Assembly: GCA_026391835.1 (NCBI GenBank)
Contig: JAPLDF010000043.1
Span: 1-64,000 of the forward strand
DNA: 64,000 nt
Direction of reading: 5' to 3'
From: Bacteroidota bacterium
GTDB lineage: Bacteria; Bacteroidota; Bacteroidia; Bacteroidales; FEN-979
Shown: positions 7,864 through 17,023 of the stretch, one piece after another
Layout of the letters: each line of letters opens with the position of its first letter
Position numbering within the stretch: the stretch's first letter is position 1
The notes under the pieces: model-generated
The model's input: only the letters and a program-made list of their open reading frames with translations
What the model was told of the DNA's origin: nothing
The model's database searches: none
Translations under genes and position numbers: made by a program

Positions 7864-9906
7864 ATGATGAAAACCAAAATGATATTTGTCCTGATCTTTT
7901 CGGGCGTGCTGTTTTCCTGTACATCAAATCTGCGTTCGCAGACACTGCCTTCAAATGCCGCAATCGGCATCAAATCACTGGCGTATGACCCGTTTGTCAA
8001 TTATCCTGTTTATGACAGGAACGATTTGGGGGTGACATATTCCCGGTCGGCAACCATCCTGAAAATATGGTCTCCCCCGGCACAGGAGATGAAGTTGAGG
8101 CTTTACAAAACTTCATCCGGCAATGAGTTGCTGGAAGAAATCGGTTGCCAAAAGGATGGAGATGGGGTGTGGAAGGCGGAACTGCCGGGGGATCGCAGGA
8201 ACATCTATTATACGTTCCAGGCATTGATCAACGGTAAGTGGAATGATGAAAACCCCGATCCGTATGCCAGGGCAGTTGGCGTTAACGGGAAACGCGGCCA
8301 GATCATCGATTTGAATGAAACAAATCCACCGGGATGGAAAAACGATAAGTCACCTGCCATGAAACAACAGGTGGATGCAATCGTGTATGAGATCCATGTC
8401 CGGGATATGTCCATTGCGGCCAATTCCGGGATCCAGCATAAGGGCAAATTCCTGGGACTTGCCGAAACAGGCACCAAAAACAACCAGGGGCTGAGCACAG
8501 GGATCGACCACATTGCCGAACTGGGCGTCACCCATGTGCAGGTGCTCCCGGCCTTCGATTTTTGCTACGTGGATGAGTCAAAATTGAATGTCCCTCAATA
8601 CAACTGGGGGTACGACCCTCAAAATTATAACACGCCGGAGGGGTCCTATTCAACAAACCCGGAAGATGGGAAGGTTCGTATCCTGGAGTTCAAGAAAATG
8701 GTCCAGGCGATGCATCAGAAGGGACTCCGGGTGGTGATGGATGTGGTATACAACCATACAGGTTTTACGAAAAACTCGAATTTCGACCAGCTGGTTCCGG
8801 GTTATTATTACCGCCAATGGGAAAAGGACGGAAACTACAGCAATGCCTCCGGCTGCGGCAACGAGACGGCCTCCGACCGCCCGATGGTCAGGAAATTCAT
8901 CATCGAGTCGGTCCTGTACTGGGTGAAGGAGTACCATGTGGATGGCTTTCGTGTCGACCTGATGGCCATTCATGATATGGAAACCATGGATGAGGTTTCC
9001 AAAGCGCTTCATGCCATTGATCCTTCCATCATTATTTATGGAGAAGGCTGGACGGCGGGAGATTCACCTTTGCCGGAAACATACCGGTCGTTGAAAAGGA
9101 ATGCAAAAAAACTGAACGGCGTGGCGGTTTTCAGCGATGATATCCGTGATGGGATAAAAGGCAGTGTGTTTGAGGAGAAGAGCACCGGTTTTGCAAGCGG
9201 CGCCAAAAACATGAGCGAGTCGGTTAAATTCGGCATTGTTGCGGCAGGAATGCACCCGCAACTCGATTATGCGAAGGTCAACTACTCCAAACAGCCATAT
9301 ACGAAAAGTCCCGGCGAAGTGATCAACTATGTTTCGTGCCACGACAACCATACCTTATACGACAAATTAAAGGTTTCGCGCCCGGATGCGTCGGAAGCAG
9401 ATCGTGAAAAAATGGACAAGCTTGCCAATACCATTGTCCTGACATCGCAGGGGATCCCGTTTTTACATGCCGGCGTTGAGATGAAAAGAACAAAAGGCGG
9501 GGACCATAATTCGTACAACAAGCCCGATTCGGTAAACCGGATCAACTGGGACTGGAAATTTGAGAACAGGGAACAGGTTGCATATTATCACGACCTGATA
9601 GCCCTCAGGAAAGCGCATCCTGCGTTCAGGATGCCCGGGAATGAAATGATCAGGAAACAGTTGGTTTTCCTGCAAACAGACGATCCGCAGGTCGTTGCCT
9701 GCCAGCTGAAAGATCATGCCAACAATGATCCATGGCAGCAGATCATCGTTATTTTTAATGGCGCAGAAAGCGAAAAGAAGATCGTCTTACCCGGGGGTAC
9801 ATGGAAAGTTGCTCTTGAAAACTACGAGTTCAAAGGTTATACGAAACTCTATTCAGGCTCAGCAAATGCAGCCCCGTATTCAGCGATGATTTTGTACCAG
9901 GAGTAG
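7864..9906 (+). CDS. pulA: Type I pullulanase (GH13), surface lipoprotein
   Basis: 680-residue glycoside hydrolase family 13 enzyme predicted to cleave alpha-1,6 branches of pullulan, glycogen or starch. It begins with a lipoprotein signal (lipobox LFSC, Cys19), then a CBM48-like beta domain (about 45-165). The catalytic barrel has the pullulanase signature YNWGYDP (from 247), MDVVYNH (from 291), GFRVDL with nucleophile Asp365, YGEGW with acid/base Glu394, and CHDNH with Asp494. A C-terminal beta domain follows. The frame stays open back to 7741, but that would put the palindromic repeat in the protein; the ATG at 7864 follows a -7 box and begins a proper signal peptide. No SusC/D genes are nearby. 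Confidence 0.93.
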   Translation: MMKTKMIFVLIFSGVLFSCTSNLRSQTLPSNAAIGIKSLAYDPFVNYPVYDRNDLGVTYSRSATILKIWSPPAQEMKLRLYKTSSGNELLEEIGCQKDGDGVWKAELPGDRRNIYYTFQALINGKWNDENPDPYARAVGVNGKRGQIIDLNETNPPGWKNDKSPAMKQQVDAIVYEIHVRDMSIAANSGIQHKGKFLGLAETGTKNNQGLSTGIDHIAELGVTHVQVLPAFDFCYVDESKLNVPQYNWGYDPQNYNTPEGSYSTNPEDGKVRILEFKKMVQAMHQKGLRVVMDVVYNHTGFTKNSNFDQLVPGYYYRQWEKDGNYSNASGCGNETASDRPMVRKFIIESVLYWVKEYHVDGFRVDLMAIHDMETMDEVSKALHAIDPSIIIYGEGWTAGDSPLPETYRSLKRNAKKLNGVAVFSDDIRDGIKGSVFEEKSTGFASGAKNMSESVKFGIVAAGMHPQLDYAKVNYSKQPYTKSPGEVINYVSCHDNHTLYDKLKVSRPDASEADREKMDKLANTIVLTSQGIPFLHAGVEMKRTKGGDHNSYNKPDSVNRINWDWKFENREQVAYYHDLIALRKAHPAFRMPGNEMIRKQLVFLQTDDPQVVACQLKDHANNDPWQQIIVIFNGAESEKKIVLPGGTWKVALENYEFKGYTKLYSGSANAAPYSAMILYQE

Positions 9907-10009
9907 GCGTCCGGTATCCTGTTAACGGACTTTCAAGGTTTATTTCAAAAAAATGTTGCAATTTTGAGTTCCATTTTTTATCATGCCACCATTAAGAAAA
10001 ACAAGCTAC

Positions 10010-11527
10010 ATGAAAGCAATCTCCTTTTTTTGTATCGTCCTTCTTGGTATTTTCCTGGTAAATTGTAAAAAGGATGATAACCCGGTTAAAACACTGCCGG
10101 TTCATATTTATTCCCCAGTCGACGGGGCTATGGTTCACGACACCGTACCGATCTTGTTTTCAGTCAGCAATGCGCTCAGTGTGGAACGAATAGAATGCTA
10201 TGTTGATTATCAATTATCCAATGTCTTTGATACGGTACCTTCAACGTTGTATTTTTATTCAAACCTCTATACCAGGGGGTCCACGCATCATTACAGCATG
10301 ACGGTCTTTACCACTGATGGAAAAGCATTCAATTCAAACACGATTGCCATGACCATCAGCATGCTTATGAAACCAAGGGTATCGGTTAATTCCACATCCA
10401 AATCTTCTCTGACGCTATCATGGAGTGATAATTCATATGACAGGCTTGGTTATCGTGTCAAACGAAAGGAGGGGAACAGCAGTTTTTCTGTGATCGCAAA
10501 CCTGACCCCGATTACGAATTCCTATACAGATCATACGATCGACACAGCAAGGACATATTCATACCTGGTTGAAGTGTTTTCGTCGGAGGAGATGATCGAT
10601 TCGGATACCTTGCATGTAGCCTATTTCCTGGACAGGTATCATTTTTTGAGTGAGTATGATGTGCCAACCGCTGCTGATGGCAAGGTCCTCTTTTCACCCG
10701 ATGGCCTGAAGATCGTCGTCACCAACTATTGGGACGATAATTTTACCGTCATCAACACTTTAAACGGATCGAAGACAAGTTTACCTGAAACGGGCGGCAC
10801 GCTGGGACTTGCCATGAGCCATTCCGGGAGTTTCTTTGTTACGGGTGGCACGCACGATTGGGACCTCATCAAAATCTGGGATCTGAATACCCTGTCATTG
10901 ATCAGGCAATTTGACTCAGAATCAGCAAACTATTCATTGCTCGTGAACAATGCCGATGATCAGCTCGTTGTCGGCGGCGAACCTGTGAGGATTTATAACA
11001 TCGGGGACGGCAGCGTGGTGAAAACGTTTTCGGTAGAGAATGCCTATTGCCGGGCGGCCCAATTTTCGCAGGATGAAAGCATATTGCTGACAGGGGGGAA
11101 TGACAACCTGGTGAAGATCTACAATACTGCGTCAGGTGCCTTGATCAGGACCTTTACAGGCCATACCAGGCAAGTCGGCTCTACCGTTTTCAGCACGGAT
11201 GAATTAAAAATAATAAGCGGAAGCTACGAAGACCGGATGATAAACTTCTGGGATGTTAACTCCGGAAACCTCCTTAAAACAATTACAGCAACTTCGGAAA
11301 CCGTTTCAATCTGCAAGGGAAAAAACGGGGATATCATCATTGCAGCCAACAATGGAACAATAACAATCATGGACCAGGACGGGAAGGTGAAGCAGGTATT
11401 CAAAGAGTTTAACCACCTGTTGTCTGCCGATTTCAATGATCAGCTCGATTTAATAGCAGGGTATGGCAGCCTGACAGGTAACGGGGTAAAGATTTTTAAA
11501 AAATACGGGCATTGGGAAGTGATATAA
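10010..11527 (+). CDS. Lipoprotein with Ig/FN3-like domains and a WD40-type propeller
   Basis: 505 residues from the ATG at 10010; an upstream ATG at 9983 is in frame but would delay the signal peptide. The lipobox is LVNC with Cys19, followed by KKDD, typical of Bacteroidota surface lipoproteins. An Ig-like domain (about 28-120) and a fibronectin type III-like domain (about 125-205) precede repeats such as FSQDESILLTGG...VKIYNTASG and FSTDELKIISGS...INFWDVNSG, characteristic of WD40 blades. No catalytic residues are evident, so binding or scaffolding at the cell surface is likely. Its stop lies 5 bases from the convergent toxin gene. Confidence 0.8.
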   Translation: MKAISFFCIVLLGIFLVNCKKDDNPVKTLPVHIYSPVDGAMVHDTVPILFSVSNALSVERIECYVDYQLSNVFDTVPSTLYFYSNLYTRGSTHHYSMTVFTTDGKAFNSNTIAMTISMLMKPRVSVNSTSKSSLTLSWSDNSYDRLGYRVKRKEGNSSFSVIANLTPITNSYTDHTIDTARTYSYLVEVFSSEEMIDSDTLHVAYFLDRYHFLSEYDVPTAADGKVLFSPDGLKIVVTNYWDDNFTVINTLNGSKTSLPETGGTLGLAMSHSGSFFVTGGTHDWDLIKIWDLNTLSLIRQFDSESANYSLLVNNADDQLVVGGEPVRIYNIGDGSVVKTFSVENAYCRAAQFSQDESILLTGGNDNLVKIYNTASGALIRTFTGHTRQVGSTVFSTDELKIISGSYEDRMINFWDVNSGNLLKTITATSETVSICKGKNGDIIIAANNGTITIMDQDGKVKQVFKEFNHLLSADFNDQLDLIAGYGSLTGNGVKIFKKYGHWEVI

Positions 11528-11531
11528 GAGG

Positions 11532-11855
11532 TTAATCCACAAAGATTTCTTTAATAATTGATTTGACTTTTTTTATTTCTTTTGCATCAAGTTCTCCGAT
11601 ACTTTTTATAATCCTGGTCAAATCAATGGTTCGGATTTGATCAAGCGCAATCCAATTATCATGCCCTTCGAGTTTAAATTTGACCCTCGTCGGGTAATCC
11701 TTTGACGCGGATGTGACAGGCGCAATGGTTATTGTTCTCAAATGTTTATTCATCTCATTGGGTGAGATGACAATACATGGCCTTGTTTTTCTTATTTCAC
11801 TTCCAACTGTCGGATCCAGGTTGACGATAATAATTTGATATTGTTTTATCTCCAT
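11532..11855 (-). CDS. mazF: MazF/PemK-type endoribonuclease toxin
   Basis: 107-residue toxin of a type II toxin-antitoxin pair. The family motifs are present: an N-terminal strand followed by VGSEIRKTRPCIVIS (about 17-31), the central TIAPVTS strand, and DQIRTIDLTRI (about 73-83). MazF-family toxins cut mRNA at short sequences and stop growth when the labile antitoxin is lost. The start codon lies inside the end of the antitoxin gene (10-bp overlap), so translation is coupled. The RNA target sequence cannot be predicted here. Confidence 0.9.
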   Translation of the reverse strand: MEIKQYQIIIVNLDPTVGSEIRKTRPCIVISPNEMNKHLRTITIAPVTSASKDYPTRVKFKLEGHDNWIALDQIRTIDLTRIIKSIGELDAKEIKKVKSIIKEIFVD

Positions 11856-12091
11856 TCCTCAAGATTTTCGTCGTTAAAGATGTCATCTATCAACAGCCTG
11901 TCATCACCATTTGCAGCCATCTCCTGAAATGATTTGTCCCAGCCTTGCCTTGGGCTTGACACGGGTTTTAAAATAATCCGGCCTTTTTCCAGAACCAATT
12001 CGACTTTATCTTTGATGTCATACTTCTCCAATAGATTTTTTGTCAACCTGATCCCCTTGGAATTCCCGATGTCGATCACTGATATTTGCAT
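11846..12091 (-). CDS. mazE: MazE-type AbrB-fold antitoxin
   Basis: 81-residue antitoxin. The N-terminal half (QISVIDIGNSKGIRLTKNLL) is the swapped-hairpin AbrB/MazE DNA-binding fold, and the acidic, flexible C-terminus is the usual toxin-binding tail. I chose the ATG at 12091 because the AbrB domain starts there; an in-frame ATG at 12112 would add seven residues and overlap the putative operator. The pair is probably self-repressed: a 12-bp palindrome and a -7 box lie directly upstream. Confidence 0.87.
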   Translation of the reverse strand: MQISVIDIGNSKGIRLTKNLLEKYDIKDKVELVLEKGRIILKPVSSPRQGWDKSFQEMAANGDDRLLIDDIFNDENLEEWR

Positions 12092-12113
12092 ACGTTCCGT
12101 GTTTATAATCACA

Positions 12114-12130
12114 TTGTAATTACAAAAGTA
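12114..12130 (-). promoter_or_regulatory. mazEF promoter element with overlapping palindromic operator
   Basis: On the minus strand TACTTTTG (12123-12130) matches TAnnTTTG. The perfect palindrome TTGTAATTACAA (12114-12125) overlaps its downstream end, where a bound MazE or MazEF complex would block transcription. The element is seen directly; its use as an operator is inferred from how MazEF operons are generally autoregulated. Confidence 0.5.
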
Positions 12131-12322
12131 AACAATATTTCATTCGATCCCACATCCCGGTTTTTATTTTTACAGTTGGTAATTTGTTGTAGGTGCATAT
12201 TCCAGTGCAGCAGACCATGTGGTGCCAATCGAAACGGCCAGGTGTAGCGGTAATATTATCAGTCGTTTATAGTGGTTAGCTAAAATCGTCGCAAGGTGCT
12301 CAAATGGGCCGGTTTTTCCACC

Positions 12323-12330
12323 TATCTTTG
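12323..12330 (+). promoter_or_regulatory. -7 promoter element of the ABC transporter operon
   Basis: TATCTTTG matches TAnnTTTG and lies 44 bases before the ATG at 12375. AAGGA at 12363-12367 is a weak ribosome-binding site. No riboswitch or T-box fold was recognised in the short leader. The 190 bases between this box and the mazEF promoter show nothing further. Confidence 0.45.
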
Positions 12331-12374
12331 CTATGAGTGATTGCATTGCGTGTAAACGTAAATAAGGAAATCCA

Positions 12375-13400
12375 ATGAAACAATCCCCGGCTGTTTCCGC
12401 CCGGACCTCCATCCGGCCGCTTTTAAAGATGCTGGTTATCATCGTGGCCATCTCAGCGGCACTGTTGCTCACCGACAGATTTTCAGGCAGGGACAACAGT
12501 ACCCGGAAGCGGTTTTCGCTTATCCAGTATAACGACTCCCCGCTGTCGGAATTGTCGGGGCAGGGCATCGTCGACGGGCTGGCATCCCTGGGCCTGGTCA
12601 AAGGCAAAGATTACGACCTTGACGTGGCGAATGCGCAGGGGGATATCGCCACGCTGAACCTGATGCTGGATGAAGCAGTGAACGATCGCCCGGAAATACT
12701 TTTCATCTCCTCGACACCCACCCTGCAGGCAGCCGTGAAAAAGATCAGCGCGCTGCCGGTCATTTTTACGGTCGTTGCCGATCCTGTACTTGCGGGAGCC
12801 GGTTCCTCGTTTAAAGATCATCTTCCCAACATCACGGGAATTTCAACGCTGGGAGATTATGAAGGCATGATCAGGTGGGTGAAGATCATCCTGCCCCACG
12901 CGAGGCTGATCGGGACATTGTTCTCCCCGGGAGAATCGAACTCTGTAAAAAACATGAATGTGCTCAAAATTTCGGCGGAGCAGGCAGGACTGGAACTGAT
13001 CGCGGTTCCGGTCAACAGCAGCCAGGAGGTTACGGATGCAGCATTTTCGCTGGCATCCCGAAGGCCGGATGTCATCTGCCAGATCGTGGACAATCTCACC
13101 TCTGCATCAGCCGGAAGCATCATCAGGATCGCCCGCGATCAGAAAATCCCGGTATTCGGATTTGTCAGCGACCAATCCAAAGCAGGTGCGGTGCTTGTTG
13201 TTTCACGCGATTACCACCAGGCCGGGGCGGATGCTGCCCGGCTCGCCAAAAGGGTGCTGGACGGCGAAAGTCCTGCGAAAATTCCTTTTGAATTTGTGAG
13301 CAAAACCGATTTGCTGATAAACCCGTCGGCCGCTGCGTTTTTCAGAATACACTTCCCAAAGGAGATATTCCTGCAAAAAGACCTCATCATCACAAAATAA
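12375..13400 (+). CDS. ABC transporter substrate-binding protein (TrpX-like family)
   Basis: 341 residues with an N-terminal signal anchor (about 16-35) and no lipobox, followed by a two-lobed periplasmic binding fold of the ABC_sub_bind / DUF534 family. Family features include the opening FSLIQYNDSPLSELSGQGIVDGL, FTVVADPVLAGAGSS, GISTLGDY and the closing AARLAKRVLDGESPAKIP. Some relatives (TrpX in streptococci) bind tryptophan; many have no known ligand. It heads a tight operon with a STAS protein, a permease and an ATPase (gaps of 5 and 12 bases, then an overlap). It presumably delivers a small molecule, possibly an amino acid, to the permease. Confidence 0.85.
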   Translation: MKQSPAVSARTSIRPLLKMLVIIVAISAALLLTDRFSGRDNSTRKRFSLIQYNDSPLSELSGQGIVDGLASLGLVKGKDYDLDVANAQGDIATLNLMLDEAVNDRPEILFISSTPTLQAAVKKISALPVIFTVVADPVLAGAGSSFKDHLPNITGISTLGDYEGMIRWVKIILPHARLIGTLFSPGESNSVKNMNVLKISAEQAGLELIAVPVNSSQEVTDAAFSLASRRPDVICQIVDNLTSASAGSIIRIARDQKIPVFGFVSDQSKAGAVLVVSRDYHQAGADAARLAKRVLDGESPAKIPFEFVSKTDLLINPSAAAFFRIHFPKEIFLQKDLIITK

Positions 13401-13405
13401 GTTTT

Positions 13406-14641
13406 ATGGAGGAGAAACTCGATATTACCCGGGAGGAGCGCGACGAATATTCGCTCCTGAAAATCGACGGGAGAATTGACGGATCCTGGTCAAAACACCT
13501 TGATGAATACCTGGATGAGATGCTTAACGCAGGCACTTACAATGTTGCCCTAGACCTCGGGAGTGTTCACTACATGAGTTCCATGGGCATCAGGGTAATC
13601 ATGAAATATGCCAAACTGTACCGCCAGGTGAACGGGGGATTCGGCATCCTGTCTGCGTCGAAAAACGTGGATGATATCCTGGAAATGGCAGGATTAAAGA
13701 CCATCCTGCAATGGCAGGCCAAAGCGGCGGAAGCCCCGGCAGAAGAAGTGACGAAAACAGTTGAGTCGGCCGGGGTGAGTTATACCATTTCCAGTTTACC
13801 GGGCAGCCAGCCAATGCAATGCAGGTTCACGGGCGATCCGGCAAAAATAAGGAATGGTGGCTTTACCGGCGACGACTGCATCAACCTGGAATCCGGCAGA
13901 AAACATTATGGCATAGGGCTGGGAGCGATCGGCCTTGATTTTGAAGATTGCAAAAACAGGTTCGGAGAATTCATCGCACTTGGCGATGCTGTTGCCTGTT
14001 GCCCGGCCGGAAATGCCAAAAGCCCCGACTACATGCTTAAAACAGGGCGGCTCATCCCGGCCGTCAGGTTGCTGTACGGCGTTTCCTTCAAGGGAGACTT
14101 TGACAAAACGGTACGTTTTTCACCTGACCGGCAGAATGAACCTGTCAGGTTCAGCCGGCTGATCACCGAATTGATCCGGATCACGGGATATGAGCGGTTC
14201 GCCATGGTCATGCTGGCCGAAACGTCGGGACTTGTGGGCCTTTCAATCAACACACCTGTCGCTGCCGGGGAGAACCGCCCCTTAAATCCGTTCATGTTCC
14301 CTGAGGTAAGGGAAAACGTCAATTTCACCACCGGGCCTGAGTATAAAAAAATGATGACCATTACGGTGGGAATTGTCTCTGGGGCGGGGGATGATTTTAG
14401 GGAATTCACCCGGCCGCTTTCACCCGGCAGTGCGGTATGGCAGCATTTCCATACGGCGGTGTTCTCTTATCATGCGTTCAAAAAGACCAACATCGATCCT
14501 GACGAAACCATTTCCACGTTGTTTGAGCAGGAGGAACTCCTTGACGTGCTCCACCTGATCAATGATACCCGGGAATTTACCGGGGCAGGGGAGAGTGATT
14601 TTAAAAACGGTGTGTGCTGGATCGGCCATATTCAATCATAA
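13406..14641 (+). CDS. STAS-domain protein inside an ABC transporter operon
   Basis: 411 residues. The first ~105 form a STAS domain like anti-sigma-factor antagonists: the strand VALDLGSVHYMSSMGIRVIM has Ser58/Ser59 where SpoIIAA-type proteins are phosphorylated. A Pro/Ala/Glu linker (about 108-125) leads to a ~280-residue C-terminal domain with five Cys that I cannot assign; it has segments such as GIGLGAIGLDFEDC and LGDAVACCPAG. The gene sits between the binding protein and permease genes, so it may regulate transport, but no partner kinase is in the window. No signal peptide is present, implying a cytosolic protein. Confidence 0.75.
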   Translation: MEEKLDITREERDEYSLLKIDGRIDGSWSKHLDEYLDEMLNAGTYNVALDLGSVHYMSSMGIRVIMKYAKLYRQVNGGFGILSASKNVDDILEMAGLKTILQWQAKAAEAPAEEVTKTVESAGVSYTISSLPGSQPMQCRFTGDPAKIRNGGFTGDDCINLESGRKHYGIGLGAIGLDFEDCKNRFGEFIALGDAVACCPAGNAKSPDYMLKTGRLIPAVRLLYGVSFKGDFDKTVRFSPDRQNEPVRFSRLITELIRITGYERFAMVMLAETSGLVGLSINTPVAAGENRPLNPFMFPEVRENVNFTTGPEYKKMMTITVGIVSGAGDDFREFTRPLSPGSAVWQHFHTAVFSYHAFKKTNIDPDETISTLFEQEELLDVLHLINDTREFTGAGESDFKNGVCWIGHIQS

Positions 14642-14653
14642 AAAGCAAGCAAG

Positions 14654-15589
14654 ATGTCACTTCTGATAGGGACTTTCACCATTGGACTCATCCTGGCGCT
14701 TTTGTCGCTGGGTGTGTTTATTAGTTTCAGGATCTTCAATTTTCCCGACATCACTACCGAGGGGTCGATCACGCTGGGCGCATCGATTTCGGCAGCGATG
14801 ATCGTTGGCGGGTTTGATCCATGGGTGGCTACCCTCGTGGCCCTGGCCGGCGGGTTCATGGCCGGCGCCCTTACCGGGATCATCCATACCCGGTTTGCTG
14901 TCAACGGGCTGCTGTCGGGAATCCTTGTCATGACCGCCCTGTACTCTGTCAACCTGCATGTGATGGGCAAAAGCAATGTACCCCTCATGTCGGACAAGAC
15001 CATCATCACCACTATTGAAAACCTGGGAATGTCGGTATTCCGCGTATCGGGAGATATAACCCTTTTCGGCAGCACAGTTCCGGTAAAAGATGTTTTCACG
15101 CTGGCTTCTGTTCTTTTTATCGTCCTGGTCCTGGGACTTTTGCTGTACCTGTTCCTGAAATCCAACCTTGGAACGGCCATGCGTGCCACCGGGAACAACC
15201 AGCAGATGATCCGTGCGCTGGGGGTAAATACGAATGTCATGATCATCCTCGGACTGGGGATTTCCAATGCCCTTATTGCCCTGTCGGGGGCCGTGCTTGC
15301 CCAGTTCCAGGGGTTTGCCGATGTACAGATGGGCATCGGGATGCTGGTGCTCGGGCTGGCAAGTGTGATCATCGGGGAGGCGCTGATCAGCGACAAATCA
15401 CTCGGCTACATGATTGCCGGCGCCATTGGCGGATCGCTGATATTCAGGTTGCTGGTTGCGGTGGCTCTGCGGCTTGGCATGAATCCCAATGATCTGAAAC
15501 TGATCACGGCGGTGTTTGTGTTCATCGCACTTGTACTTCCGATGGTTCTGAAGAAATATAAAAGGAGAGGAGCGCAGTCAAAATGTTAG
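14654..15589 (+). CDS. ABC transporter permease (BPD_transp_2 / LivH-like)
   Basis: 311-residue integral membrane protein with about eight or nine hydrophobic helices over its whole length. It belongs to the branched-chain amino acid / simple sugar type permeases paired with TrpX-like binding proteins. The coupling-helix region lies around AMRATGNNQQMIRALGVNT (about 175-193), the EAA-like loop that contacts the ATPase. The C-terminus is basic (KKYKRRG). The last 7 bases overlap the ATPase gene, indicating translational coupling. A long antisense ORF here is only a GC-rich shadow. Confidence 0.9.
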   Translation: MSLLIGTFTIGLILALLSLGVFISFRIFNFPDITTEGSITLGASISAAMIVGGFDPWVATLVALAGGFMAGALTGIIHTRFAVNGLLSGILVMTALYSVNLHVMGKSNVPLMSDKTIITTIENLGMSVFRVSGDITLFGSTVPVKDVFTLASVLFIVLVLGLLLYLFLKSNLGTAMRATGNNQQMIRALGVNTNVMIILGLGISNALIALSGAVLAQFQGFADVQMGIGMLVLGLASVIIGEALISDKSLGYMIAGAIGGSLIFRLLVAVALRLGMNPNDLKLITAVFVFIALVLPMVLKKYKRRGAQSKC

Positions 15590-16395
15590 AAATCAAAAAT
15601 ATAAGTAAAACATTTAACCCTGATACGGTCAGCGAGGTGAAATCGCTCAGCGATATATCCTGCACGATCGAAGCGGAGAGCTTTGTCGTGCTTGTGGGTA
15701 CCAACGGGTCGGGAAAATCGACCCTGCTGAATGCCATCGCGGGGAATTTCTTTCCCGACCGGGGGACAATCGTGCTCGATGGAACCGACCTTACCAAAAT
15801 GCCCGAACACAAACGTGCAAAATATATCGGGAGGGTGTTTCAGAATCCTTTTTCCGGCACCGCGCCCGACATGACCATTGCGGAGAACCTCGCACTTGCC
15901 GCGAAAAGGGGGGCATCGAGGAGCCTTGGATGGGCGCTCACGCATACACTCACCGGGGAGTTCCGCGAACGGGTGAGGCCGCTCAATATGGAACTTGAAG
16001 ACCGGCTCGACAGCCCGATCGGGAAATTGTCGGGTGGACAGCGGCAGGCGCTCACATTGCTGATGGCCTCCTGGATCAAACCCAAATTGCTGCTGCTCGA
16101 TGAACACACCGCAGCCCTCGATCCAAAAACTGCCGGCACAGTCATCAGGATGACCGAGGAAATTGTGAACAGGGAACGCCTTACAACCCTGATGGTTACC
16201 CACTCCATGCAGCAGGCAGTCAGCATGGGCACCCGGATCCTCATGATGCACAAGGGAAGGATCGTACACGACTTCAAAGGGCAGGAGAAACGACGGTTAA
16301 AAGCTGCCGACCTGCTGGCCCTGTTTGATGATATCCGCAAAAAGGAGCTGATCGATCCGGCGGCGGCAGAAATGATCAACCAGTTATATGTTTGA
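15583..16395 (+). CDS. ABC transporter ATP-binding protein
   Basis: 270 residues with the complete ABC ATPase set: Walker A GTNGSGKST at 39-47, Q-loop in RVFQNPF (about 84-90), signature LSGGQ at 149-153, Walker B LLLLDEH (about 166-172, His directly after the catalytic Glu), D-loop AALDP and switch His in VTHSM (about 206-210). It drives the preceding permease. It is the last gene of the operon and converges on the gene ending at 16411. Substrate is not predictable beyond the operon context. Confidence 0.92.
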   Translation: MLEIKNISKTFNPDTVSEVKSLSDISCTIEAESFVVLVGTNGSGKSTLLNAIAGNFFPDRGTIVLDGTDLTKMPEHKRAKYIGRVFQNPFSGTAPDMTIAENLALAAKRGASRSLGWALTHTLTGEFRERVRPLNMELEDRLDSPIGKLSGGQRQALTLLMASWIKPKLLLLDEHTAALDPKTAGTVIRMTEEIVNRERLTTLMVTHSMQQAVSMGTRILMMHKGRIVHDFKGQEKRRLKAADLLALFDDIRKKELIDPAAAEMINQLYV

Positions 16396-16410
16396 GAAAC
16401 CTGGCTGACA

Positions 16411-16998
16411 TCAGCATCCCTGCAGGTACCTTCCTGTAAGGAACATGAGGGAGAAATTTTCATGTATCTTAAAAATTTCATCCAGCATGGTCTCCCCGGC
16501 CGGTTTGACGTCAATGACCTTAATGTCGACATTGCCTTTTGATTCCACACTGTTGTCGCTTTTCACAGTACCTGAAATAAACAGGACATAATATTTGCCG
16601 GGCATCAGGTTCAATGTATAATTACCCTTCCCGTTTGCCGAAGCCCTGGCAACAGCAGGTAATTTTTTAAACCTGGTGATATATTTGGCGGTAATCTCCG
16701 ACACGGTATCAAAGTAATCCTGCGCCTGTTTAACTCTTCCGGGATCTACCGTGTTAAACACAGCTTGTGAATAATCCGATTTGCTCATCATGAAACGCCC
16801 GATGACCTTTGCCACGTCGCCATATTGTGCCGACCGGGCATCCGCCTGGCTGATGGCATAAATTTCACCTCCCGCATCTGCCTGGTTTGACGATTCGTAA
16901 GAGTCCTTATACGTCACCAAGCCCGACAGTTTCCCGTTTTCCGTGGTGAAGGAGAGTGTAACAACAAGCAATGCAAGCCCGATAAGTATATTTTTCAT
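16411..16998 (-). CDS. Secreted protein with carboxypeptidase-regulatory-like fold, function unknown
   Basis: 195 residues with an N-terminal signal peptide (about 1-19). A beta-rich opening, GKLSGLVTYKDSYESSNQADAGGEIYAIS, looks like the start of a carboxypeptidase-regulatory-like sandwich and is interrupted by a helical stretch (about 55-95). A further segment, GKGNYTLNLMPGKYYVLFISG, completes the pattern. No catalytic residues are seen. It is divergent from the sensor-kinase/regulator pair with a shared 136-bp control region, so it may be a target of that system; this is inference from position. Confidence 0.6.
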   Translation of the reverse strand: MKNILIGLALLVVTLSFTTENGKLSGLVTYKDSYESSNQADAGGEIYAISQADARSAQYGDVAKVIGRFMMSKSDYSQAVFNTVDPGRVKQAQDYFDTVSEITAKYITRFKKLPAVARASANGKGNYTLNLMPGKYYVLFISGTVKSDNSVESKGNVDIKVIDVKPAGETMLDEIFKIHENFSLMFLTGRYLQGC

Positions 16999-17023
16999 GG
17001 TTTATAGTTTTAAATTGTTTCGG

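Noticed and set aside
14632-15396. 254-residue minus-strand ORF opposite the permease
   Set aside because: It is antisense to a clear membrane permease; its Pro/Arg/Thr-rich composition reflects the complementary strand.
15840-16550. 236-residue minus-strand ORF opposite the ABC ATPase
   Set aside because: Antisense to a gene with complete ABC motifs; no recognisable features and it overlaps the next gene.
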